A stretch of DNA of 37,142 nucleotides from Spirochaetia bacterium. Its GTDB lineage: Bacteria > Spirochaetota > Spirochaetia > Treponematales > Treponemataceae. The translations under genes and the position numbers were made by a program. Numbering within the stretch: position 1 is the first letter of the stretch; each line of letters opens with the position of its first letter. Of the stretch, positions 23,736 to 30,402 are shown one piece after another. The stretch covers positions 1 to 37,142 of the forward strand of contig CAAGIS010000175.1 in NCBI GenBank assembly GCA_900769985.1, given 5' to 3'. The notes under the pieces were generated by a model. It saw only the letters and a program-made list of their open reading frames with translations, did not search any database and had not been told where the DNA came from.

Positions 23736-24836
23736 TTAATCAAAAGTCAGTGTGCAGTAAGCAAGTTTTCTTTTTCCATCAACTGGATTCTGCTGGTAAG
23801 AAAAATAAAGCCTTAGTTCTTTGCCGCCTGTTAAATCTCCTTCTGAACTTATTAAATTTGGATACCAGATTGGATTGTCATTTGAGCCGATAACTTTTGA
23901 AGGATAGCTCCAGTTTATTCCGTCTTTGCTGAACGAAATGAATATTGCTTTTGGATTCCATGCCTGATAAACCATTATCCATTTATTAATGTAATGATTC
24001 CACATAACACTTGGATTTGCTCCCGGTACGTAATTTAAATTCCTGATGGCAACATTTGTTCCGCCTTTACCAGTATCCGCGTTATATGCTTCTGTCTGAA
24101 AACTTACTCCGTTCCATTTTTTCCAGCTGCCACTTTTCCCTTCCGGATCTGCCGACATTGCAAGGCAAATTGAATTTTCAGAACCAGGAACTTCTCCCTG
24201 ATAGTAACAAAGGTATCTTTTGTTTTTTTCATCATAAACAACGCAACCGTCACCAAGTCCTGACCATCCGGAACTTTCGGCTTTTGTTTTAGAACTTGTA
24301 ATAATCGGCTTTGAATTTTTCCAGTTTTTTCCGTAATCTTCACTGTATGTAACGCCGATTGATTTATGTGCAATACCAGTAGTTCCTTCATAGCCTGGTT
24401 CATCATCACGATGGGATTCTGCATGATAAAACCCAACGTATTTGCCTGCATTGTCTAATGGAAAGACGCCGATAAACCATGAACCGTTTTCATTAAAACC
24501 AGAAGTCTTGTCAACTACTGTTCCATCGTTTTTTTTGCCGTATACTTCATTAGCAATAGTCAACCCACTGCAATGGTCTTCAGGATATGGGGTTGAAGCT
24601 TCTGTTCTGAGACTTACTTTTTCTGCCCAGAACATAATCCAGTTATCACCGTTTTTTACTGAAATCAATTTTCCGTCTGGAAGCCAGTCTTTTATGTAAT
24701 GTTTTGCAGAAGACGGATAGGTTATTACGTTAACCGGACCGAGTGAAAAGTCATGTTCCGGCATGCTTGAATTATTTGAACAGCCGCAAAATAAAAGCAG
24801 GATAATGACAGAAGAAATAAAGAAATGTTTTTTCAT
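23736..24836 (-). CDS. Lipoprotein with beta-propeller/glycosidase-like fold
   Basis: Signal peptide ends in LLFCGC, so it is a lipoprotein. The mature part has repeated sandwich-like segments with Asp-box/BNR flavour (GVTYSEDYGKNWKNSKPI near residue 165, FISFSKDGINWSYPSKVI near 310) and propeller-type text such as YDEKNKRYLCYYQGE, NPSVMWNHYINKWIMVYQAW and LRLYFSYQQNP. This pattern is typical of five-bladed propeller glycosidases (GH43/GH32/GH117-like) and of sialidase-like proteins, but I cannot fix the family or find a sure catalytic triad. A surface- or periplasm-exposed carbohydrate-active or binding lipoprotein is the best guess. It has its own promoter and an AGAGG ribosome binding site. 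Confidence 0.6.
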   Translation of the reverse strand: MKKHFFISSVIILLLFCGCSNNSSMPEHDFSLGPVNVITYPSSAKHYIKDWLPDGKLISVKNGDNWIMFWAEKVSLRTEASTPYPEDHCSGLTIANEVYGKKNDGTVVDKTSGFNENGSWFIGVFPLDNAGKYVGFYHAESHRDDEPGYEGTTGIAHKSIGVTYSEDYGKNWKNSKPIITSSKTKAESSGWSGLGDGCVVYDEKNKRYLCYYQGEVPGSENSICLAMSADPEGKSGSWKKWNGVSFQTEAYNADTGKGGTNVAIRNLNYVPGANPSVMWNHYINKWIMVYQAWNPKAIFISFSKDGINWSYPSKVIGSNDNPIWYPNLISSEGDLTGGKELRLYFSYQQNPVDGKRKLAYCTLTFD

Positions 24837-24856
24837 AATCAGAGCCTCTTAAAAGG

Positions 24857-24885
24857 AGTATAGTACAAAAATCAGTTACAGGCAA
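24857..24885 (-). promoter_or_regulatory. Promoter of the propeller lipoprotein gene
   Basis: On the minus strand TTGCCT (24885-24880), 17-bp spacer, TATACT (24862-24857). The -35 hexamer lies at the edge of the efp terminator T-run. Confidence 0.55.
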
Positions 24886-24910
24886 AAAAAAGCAGTCCAA
24901 AATGAACTGC
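24884..24910 (-). terminator. Terminator of efp
   Basis: On the minus strand GCAGTTC and GGACTGC form a 7-bp stem (one G-U pair) with a 5-base loop, followed by a run of T residues. Confidence 0.7.
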
Positions 24911-24950
24911 CTTAAAATATAAATCTTTATTTTTTTTACGCTGAACTTAT

Positions 24951-25517
24951 TTATTTATTTATGCGTTCAACGTATTCGTTTGTCTCTGTGTTTACAACGA
25001 TTTTTTCGTCCTGCTTAATAAAAAGCGGAACGCGAACTGTAAGACCTGTTTCTGTTGTAATAGGTTTTGTAGCACCGCTTACTGTATCGCCTTTGATGTA
25101 GTTTTCACTTTCTGCAACTGTAAAAATCATTTTTTGCGGAATTTTTACATCAATAGGATTTCCGTTCCAGATTACAATCTGATAGTCAATGTCATCACGC
25201 AGATAATATTTTAAATCAGGATTCAAATCAGCAGGAACTGAAATCTGGTCAAAAGTTTCGGCATTCTGGAAAATATGAGCATCTGATTCTGAATAAATAT
25301 ACTGTGCATTGATAGTGTCTACAGTTGCATCTTCAAAAGTATCAGGAGTTTTAAAAACCTGCTGGCTTAAAACAGACCCGTCTTTCAAATTCTTAAGCTT
25401 GCAGCGAGCAAATGCAGTTCCTTTTCCAGGATTTACAAATTCTCTTTCTACAACAAGGTATGGCGCATTCTTAATGATAAGAACTGTACCCTTGTTAATT
25501 TCGCCGCCTCTAATCAT
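24951..25517 (-). CDS. efp: Elongation factor P
   Basis: Relieves ribosome stalling at polyproline stretches by binding between the P and E sites. The three-domain EF-P is complete at 188 residues: KOW-like N-domain (IRGGEINKGTVLIIKNAPYL), then the two OB domains ending in GLTVRVPLFIKQDEKIVV. The acceptor loop reads NPGKGTAFAR, with Lys32 at the position that E. coli modifies with beta-lysine. Finding epmA directly upstream supports that modification. Ribosome binding site GAGG, 8 bases before ATG. It is probably read with epmA (57-bp gap) or from an AT-rich promoter between them. Confidence 0.97.
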   Translation of the reverse strand: MIRGGEINKGTVLIIKNAPYLVVEREFVNPGKGTAFARCKLKNLKDGSVLSQQVFKTPDTFEDATVDTINAQYIYSESDAHIFQNAETFDQISVPADLNPDLKYYLRDDIDYQIVIWNGNPIDVKIPQKMIFTVAESENYIKGDTVSGATKPITTETGLTVRVPLFIKQDEKIVVNTETNEYVERINK

Positions 25518-25574
25518 AAAAAAAACCTCACAATTAAAAAAAACTAATTAAAATATCTTAATCATTATAATTTT

Positions 25575-26564
25575 TTATATTAAAAATGGCAATACACTTT
25601 CTATTGTTTTGTGTCCGCTTAAAAGTGCAATCAGCCTGTCAACTCCCATTGCATTTCCTGAACAGCGTGGAAAACCGTCAAAGTTTTTCCAGTAATTTTC
25701 GTCTATATCGTGAATTACTTTTGCAGTTGCGATTTTCTTTTTTCCTTCAAGTTCAAAGTATTCTTTTATTTTTTCTTTGTCAGTTTCTTCTGAGTAGCAG
25801 TTTGAAAGTTCAATGCCGTTACAGTACAATTCCCAGCGTTCTTTCCAGTACATTCCGTCTTCAAAAAATTCTTTTGCAAGACACGGAACTTTTGCAGGAT
25901 AGTCTGTCAGCATTACAGGTACGTTTTTCGGAAGGCTAGGCTCGATGCAGTGAACTAAAATCAATTCGTACAAATCGTCCCAGCTCCATTTTTCAAACGG
26001 AGAATCAGGGCTTTCTTCAAGTCCGAGTTTTTTTGCTTGTTTTGCAAGGTCATGACTTTTAGGGCAGTCAGAAAGTTTAAAGCCTGCAAATTTGTAAAAT
26101 GCATCGTTCATTTTAAGTTTTAAAAAAGGCGGGCGCAAAAAATCAAATTCATCGCCTGAGTCTTTTTTTGGCGGCAAAAGATACGAAAACAGTTCTTCTG
26201 TAAGTTCTGCAGTTTCCCGGTATGAAACATTCATTTTGTAGTATTCAAGCATCGTAAATTCCGGGCTGTGAATGTTTCCGACTGATTCAATGTTGCGGTA
26301 GCATTTTGAAAGTTGGAATACGTCTTTTTTATGACGTGAAATTATTTTTTTTATATAAAGTTCAGGGGATGGAACAAGGTACAGTGGGATTTTTTCTTCG
26401 CTCCATGGTTTTATATATTCAGTTTTAAAAACTTCAAGACAAGTTTCTGGAATTAAAGTCCGGCTTAATGCAGGAGTGTCAAGTTCCAGAAATCCTTTTT
26501 CAATAAAAAAATTCCGTATTTTCCATAAAACGTTTGCACGGAACTGTAGCATTTCTAAGTCCAT
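25575..26564 (-). CDS. epmA: EF-P lysyltransferase EpmA (PoxA/GenX)
   Basis: Class II LysRS-like enzyme without the anticodon-binding domain that attaches (R)-beta-lysine to EF-P. Class II motifs are visible: FLELDTPALSRT, LVPSPELYIKKIISR and VFQLSKCYRNIESVGNIHSPEFTMLEYY (motif 2 area, given in pieces), and C-terminal GNAMGVDRLIALL (motif 3). At 329 residues it matches EpmA (about 325). I start at ATG 26564 because TATAAT lies 7 bases upstream; a longer ORF start at 26600 would overlap the -35 box. The beta-lysine-making EpmB is not in this window. Confidence 0.93.
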   Translation of the reverse strand: MDLEMLQFRANVLWKIRNFFIEKGFLELDTPALSRTLIPETCLEVFKTEYIKPWSEEKIPLYLVPSPELYIKKIISRHKKDVFQLSKCYRNIESVGNIHSPEFTMLEYYKMNVSYRETAELTEELFSYLLPPKKDSGDEFDFLRPPFLKLKMNDAFYKFAGFKLSDCPKSHDLAKQAKKLGLEESPDSPFEKWSWDDLYELILVHCIEPSLPKNVPVMLTDYPAKVPCLAKEFFEDGMYWKERWELYCNGIELSNCYSEETDKEKIKEYFELEGKKKIATAKVIHDIDENYWKNFDGFPRCSGNAMGVDRLIALLSGHKTIESVLPFLI

Positions 26565-26571
26565 GTTTTTA

Positions 26572-26600
26572 ATTATACAGAATATTTTTAATCTTGTCAT
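26572..26600 (-). promoter_or_regulatory. epmA promoter, overlapping a divergent promoter
   Basis: On the minus strand ATGACA (26600-26595), 17-bp spacer, TATAAT (26577-26572). Seven bases then separate it from ATG 26564, so the mRNA is probably leaderless. The -35 hexamer overlaps that of the ttcA promoter on the other strand by 5 bp. Confidence 0.65.
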
Positions 26601-26622
26601 AACCGCAAAATTCTTTTACAAT
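26594..26622 (+). promoter_or_regulatory. ttcA-like gene promoter
   Basis: TTGTCA (26594-26599), 17-bp spacer, TACAAT (26617-26622); AAGGA at about 26637 is the ribosome binding site. Confidence 0.65.
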
Positions 26623-26653
26623 CGGAAAAAATCAAAAAGGAATCGGACAAAAA

Positions 26654-27361
26654 ATGAGTCAGCCGCTTTTATTCAGTTTAATAGACAAAGCAATTTATGA
26701 TTATAATTTAATCAGCGACAATGACAGGCTTTTGATTGCAGCCTCAGGCGGAAAAGATTCTACTTCCTTAGTTGAATACTTTGCAAACCGCGCACGTCGT
26801 CCTGACTGTAATTTTACATTTAAAGCCGTTCATATTGAAACAGAAATTACAAAACCTCTTAATGAAAATCTACAGAAACTTTTTTTAACTTGGAACGTTG
26901 AAGCTGAAAACATAAAAGTCGATGTAATCTCGCGCTTAAAACCGAGACGCAAAATGAACTGTTTCTGGTGTTCGACTCAGAGAAGGACGGAATTGATAAA
27001 TTATGCACTCAGCAATAATTTTAATAAAATAGTGTTAGGTCATCATATGGATGACATTCTTGAAACGCTTTTGATGAACATGCTTGAAAAAGCCCAGCTT
27101 TCGACAATGCCGCCGTTTTTGCAGTATGAAAAATATCCTGTTGCAATTATAAGGCCGCTTTGTTATGTTCAGGAAAAAATTATAATCGAACATGCAGAAA
27201 AAGCAGGCTATATTTCAGAAACATGTACGTGCAGTTTTCAGGAAAACTCTATGCGGAAAAATGCGCGCACAAAACTTGAAGAACTTACAGAAGGCTCTTC
27301 AATCAAAAAAACTCATCTGTTCAATTCGCTAAAAAATATTTTTCCTGATTATCTTCCTTAA
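26654..27361 (+). CDS. ttcA: TtcA-like tRNA 2-thiocytidine synthase
   Basis: PP-loop ATPase that thiolates cytidine 32 of certain tRNAs through an iron-sulfur cluster. The PP-loop is SGGKDSTS (residues 31-38). The TtcA-type CxxC is NCFWCSTQRR (Cys103, Cys106), and a third cluster ligand is available in CTCSF (Cys191/193). GHHMDDILETLLMN is the family's GHH-DD motif. At 235 residues it is shorter than E. coli TtcA (about 310), lacking the C-terminal extension, as is common in compact members. TilS is ruled out by the CxxC motif and lack of the TilS C-domain. Sits divergently from epmA with overlapping promoters; both products act on the translation machinery. Confidence 0.85.
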   Translation: MSQPLLFSLIDKAIYDYNLISDNDRLLIAASGGKDSTSLVEYFANRARRPDCNFTFKAVHIETEITKPLNENLQKLFLTWNVEAENIKVDVISRLKPRRKMNCFWCSTQRRTELINYALSNNFNKIVLGHHMDDILETLLMNMLEKAQLSTMPPFLQYEKYPVAIIRPLCYVQEKIIIEHAEKAGYISETCTCSFQENSMRKNARTKLEELTEGSSIKKTHLFNSLKNIFPDYLP

Positions 27362-27378
27362 AAAAAGCAAAGAAAAAA

Positions 27379-28221
27379 TTAAAAACTTGAAGGCCGCTTG
27401 TTGTATTTGTAAGTGAATCGTGCACCGAAAAACCGTCCGATAAACCGACTTAAAAATGCAGTGATTTTCCATTTAGGTGCCCATAATGCAATGTGTTTTT
27501 TGCGTGAAGCGCTTTTTAATGCGTGAATGACTGTTTTTTTTGCAGACTTTCCGTGCAGGACTTCTTTTCTTGCTCCGTTTGAAGCGACGTTTGCAAATTC
27601 TGTAGAAACAGAACCAGGACATACAGCCGTTACAGTTATTTTTTTGTTTTTTAATTCAGCGGCGAGCGCAACAGAAAAAGAAAGTACGTAACTTTTTGTA
27701 GCAGCATAAACTGCAAAGTTTCCGAGCGGCAGAAAAGCTGCAAGGCTTGCAATATTTATAATAGTTGAATTTTCATTCATAAAAGGAATTGCAAGGCCTG
27801 TAATTCCTGTAAGCGCCGTACAGTTCAATTCAACCATTTCAAGTTCTTTGTCAAGCGGAGTAGTGCAGAACTCGCCGTAAGTTCCGAACCCTGCGTTGTT
27901 TATTAAAAGTGCGATTTCAAAGCCTGATTTTTTTTCAAGTCTTTTTTCTGTCTTTAAAAGCGCATTGAAAGTCGAAACGCCTGTCCTTCCGCAAAGGTCA
28001 ATTTCAACAGGATTTATTTTAATGTAATCATGAATGTTTTTTTCTTCCTGAACTTTTTCAAGTGAATATTTAAGTTCTTCAAGCCGTTCAGCACGCCGTG
28101 CAAGAATCCACAGTTCGTCTATTTTGCCGAATTTGTAATTTGCAGAATTGAAAAAAATTTCTTTTGCAAATTCCCTGCCCATCCCGGAACTTGCACCTGT
28201 AACAATTGCGATTCGTTTCAT
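27379..28221 (-). CDS. Short-chain dehydrogenase/reductase
   Basis: NAD(P)(H)-dependent oxidoreductase of the classical SDR family. Cofactor loop TGASSGMG (residues 8-15), NNAGFG, catalytic Ser in IINIASLAAF and the YAATK catalytic pair (Tyr/Lys), then PGSV. Length of 280 is usual; the C-terminal basic tail after WKITAFLSRFIG could touch the membrane. Substrate is unknown. I start at ATG 28221: a longer start exists at 28239, but TATAAT at 28234-28229 leaves exactly 7 bases to this ATG and there is no Shine-Dalgarno sequence. Converges with ttcA with a 17-bp gap. Confidence 0.9.
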   Translation of the reverse strand: MKRIAIVTGASSGMGREFAKEIFFNSANYKFGKIDELWILARRAERLEELKYSLEKVQEEKNIHDYIKINPVEIDLCGRTGVSTFNALLKTEKRLEKKSGFEIALLINNAGFGTYGEFCTTPLDKELEMVELNCTALTGITGLAIPFMNENSTIINIASLAAFLPLGNFAVYAATKSYVLSFSVALAAELKNKKITVTAVCPGSVSTEFANVASNGARKEVLHGKSAKKTVIHALKSASRKKHIALWAPKWKITAFLSRFIGRFFGARFTYKYNKRPSSF

Positions 28222-28228
28222 ATATAAA

Positions 28229-28234
28229 ATTATA
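28229..28234 (-). promoter_or_regulatory. -10 box of the SDR gene
   Basis: TATAAT on the minus strand, 7 bases before the chosen ATG. The sequence 17 bp further upstream (TAGAAT) is a poor -35 match. Confidence 0.4.
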
Positions 28235-28328
28235 ATCAAAACGAAAAAGAAATTCTATCAGCGAAAGATGAGAGTTTTTGCGGTTGTAAGCATTTTTAAC
28301 TAGCAGAAAAACACATAAAATCATTTTG

Positions 28329-28357
28329 TTGACGTTTTTTTTGTTTATTAATATACT
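28329..28357 (+). promoter_or_regulatory. Promoter of the tatT operon
   Basis: TTGACG (28329-28334), 17-bp spacer, TATACT (28352-28357). The ATG at 28365 starts 8 bases downstream, on the expected +1. Confidence 0.7.
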
Positions 28358-28364
28358 TATGCTT

Positions 28365-29345
28365 ATGAATTTTTTTAATCGTATAATCAGTCTTTTTTTC
28401 AGTTCTATATTAATAATCAGCGTTACATCTTGTAAAACTATGGTTTTAGATACTGTTTCAGGAGCTTTAAGCAACGCAGATAAAAAAGGTGTTCCTGCAA
28501 AAGTAAAGCTAGAAGACCCTAACCCGATGATGGCTTTTATGGGCGAAAAAGACCCTGTTATTGTTCAAGAAGTTCTCCCTACTATTGTAAAACTTTATGA
28601 AATTATGCACATCTCGAATCCTGAGCATCAGGGAAATACAATAATGCTCGGTTCTCTTAATGTAATGTATGCAAATCTTTGTGTAGAAAGCAAGGCTGAA
28701 CGAATGTCAGACCCAAGACTTCTTGACGAACAGGTTGCAGAATTTGAACGCGCGCGGCTTCATTATATGAGGGGCCACGATTTAATTTTCAGCGCATTTG
28801 AAGCACGCTGGCCTGGATTTTCTGCTGCAATAAACGGAAATGATGCAGCCAAAATCAAGGAATTTACGGAAAAACTTACAGAAGATGACGTAAATGCTGC
28901 ATACTGGGCTTGTGCAGGTTATTTTGCTTCTTTTGCATTAAATCCTCTTGATTCAAATATAATCGGTTCTATAAAAGGACATATTGCAGTTCTGGAAAAA
29001 GCCGCAGCGCTTAATCCTGATTATTCTATGGGGGCAATTTGGGATGTCCTTACGCAGATTTATGTTGCCGCTCCTGCTGATTTCGGCGGAAATTACGAGA
29101 GGGGTGTTTACTGCTATGAGCAGGCATTGAGAGTTTCTAAAGGAAAGCTTGCAGGAATTTATGTAACAAAAGCAAAGACTTTCTGTATACCTGACGGAAA
29201 CAAAGATGGTTTTATAGAAGCTTGTAATGCAGCATTAAGTATTGATGTTGACGAAGATTCTTCCCAGACATTGATGAATGTGCTGAATCAAAATAAAGCA
29301 AGATATTTACTTGAGCATATCGATGATTATTTTATCGAATGGTAA
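28365..29345 (+). CDS. tatT: TatT-like TPR lipoprotein of a TRAP transporter
   Basis: A 22-residue signal peptide ends in the lipobox VTSC (Cys23). The mature protein is helical with TPR-like repeats (SMGAIWDVLTQIYVAA, YERGVYCYEQALRVSKGKL). In T. pallidum, the periplasmic lipoprotein TatT (Tp0956) forms a ring-like trimer that docks the binding protein TatP; the gene order tatT-tatP-tatQM here is the same. The start at ATG 28365 (326 aa) fits both the signal peptide and the promoter, whose -10 box ends at 28357; ATG 28359 would lie upstream of the likely transcript start. tatP follows after 22 bp. Confidence 0.88.
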   Translation: MNFFNRIISLFFSSILIISVTSCKTMVLDTVSGALSNADKKGVPAKVKLEDPNPMMAFMGEKDPVIVQEVLPTIVKLYEIMHISNPEHQGNTIMLGSLNVMYANLCVESKAERMSDPRLLDEQVAEFERARLHYMRGHDLIFSAFEARWPGFSAAINGNDAAKIKEFTEKLTEDDVNAAYWACAGYFASFALNPLDSNIIGSIKGHIAVLEKAAALNPDYSMGAIWDVLTQIYVAAPADFGGNYERGVYCYEQALRVSKGKLAGIYVTKAKTFCIPDGNKDGFIEACNAALSIDVDEDSSQTLMNVLNQNKARYLLEHIDDYFIEW

Positions 29346-29367
29346 TAATTGTTAATAGGAGAATTTT

Positions 29368-30402
29368 ATGAATTTAATTAAGAAAATTTTTACTTTAACT
29401 GCATCCATGTGTCTTACGGCAGGAGTTTTTGCTTCTCCTGTTACGATTAAGATTGCTTCTGTTGCACCTGCAAGGTCTTCATGGGATGTTCAGCAGCGTC
29501 AGATTGCAAAAGAATGGGCTACGATTACAAACGGTGAGGTTATTCTGCAGTTTATGACTTCTGATGCAATGGGTGGAGAAAGCGGTGTTGTAAAAAAACT
29601 GAATGCTGTACGCCCGGGACAAAAAGCTCCTATTGGCGGCGCAATTTTTACTTCTATGGGACTTTCTGATTTTGCTCCTGACAGCAATGTGATGACTCTT
29701 TGTGCGCCATGCCTTTTCCGCAGTCAGGATGAAGTTAATGCCGTTCTTGAAAAGTTTACGCCTACAATGCAAAAGGCTCTTGATGACAAAGGTTATGTAG
29801 TTTTGGGTTGGTTCAACATTGGCTGGGCTTATTTTTTTACTTCAAAACCTGCTCATGTTCCGAATGAACTTAAAAAACTCCGCCTCGCTGTAGGAGGACT
29901 TACTTCTCCTTCTTTGAGCAATGCTTTTAAATCTGCAGGATATTTAACGCAGGACGTTCCTGCAGACAAGCTTATGCAGAGTATTTCTTCTGGTGATGTT
30001 GAAGGTCTTTTTACGATTCCGATGTATGCGTATGCCGCACAGTATTACAAATCTCTCGTTCATGCAGTAAATGTTCCGCTTGCACCTGTAATGGTCGGCT
30101 TTATTATGAATAAAAAAGACTGGGAGGCTATTCCTGAAAAATATAAACCTGCCTTGATTGAAAGTATAAAAAGAGCAGAAAATCAGTTTATTGCAGACCA
30201 GAAAAAAATGGACGCTGAATATTTAAAACGATGCAGTGACGGCGGATGTACGATTTACAATCCTACTGCTGCAGAAGAAAAAATCTGGGAAAACTCATTC
30301 AAGTCAGACTTGCACTTTATGTGCGAAGGAACAAACCCTGTTGTTAATAAGGAGTTCTATGACAAAATTGCAGCTTTCTTAAAAGAATACAGAGGTGAAT
30401 AA
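29368..30402 (+). CDS. tatP: TRAP transporter substrate-binding protein (TatP/DctP type)
   Basis: Periplasmic solute receptor of a TRAP transporter. Cleavable signal peptide ends TAGVFA. DctP-family pattern follows: IKIASVAPARSSWDVQQ, the central strand segment RLAVGGLTSPS with the conserved Arg that usually clamps a carboxylate, VEGLFTIPMYA, and the long C-terminal helices. In T. pallidum the homologous TatP was reported to have a hydrophobic pocket, so the ligand is not predictable from sequence. Ribosome binding site AGGAG (29357-29361), spacing 6. The membrane subunit begins directly after the stop codon. Confidence 0.92.
   Translation: MNLIKKIFTLTASMCLTAGVFASPVTIKIASVAPARSSWDVQQRQIAKEWATITNGEVILQFMTSDAMGGESGVVKKLNAVRPGQKAPIGGAIFTSMGLSDFAPDSNVMTLCAPCLFRSQDEVNAVLEKFTPTMQKALDDKGYVVLGWFNIGWAYFFTSKPAHVPNELKKLRLAVGGLTSPSLSNAFKSAGYLTQDVPADKLMQSISSGDVEGLFTIPMYAYAAQYYKSLVHAVNVPLAPVMVGFIMNKKDWEAIPEKYKPALIESIKRAENQFIADQKKMDAEYLKRCSDGGCTIYNPTAAEEKIWENSFKSDLHFMCEGTNPVVNKEFYDKIAAFLKEYRGE

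Noticed and set aside
26565..26600. Longer EpmA start at 26600
   Set aside because: It would lie in the -35 box of the promoter and adds residues absent from the family.
28326..28364. TTG 28326 or ATG 28359 as TatT start
   Set aside because: TTG lies upstream of the -10 box, and ATG 28359 lies upstream of the likely +1; ATG 28365 gives a normal lipoprotein signal.
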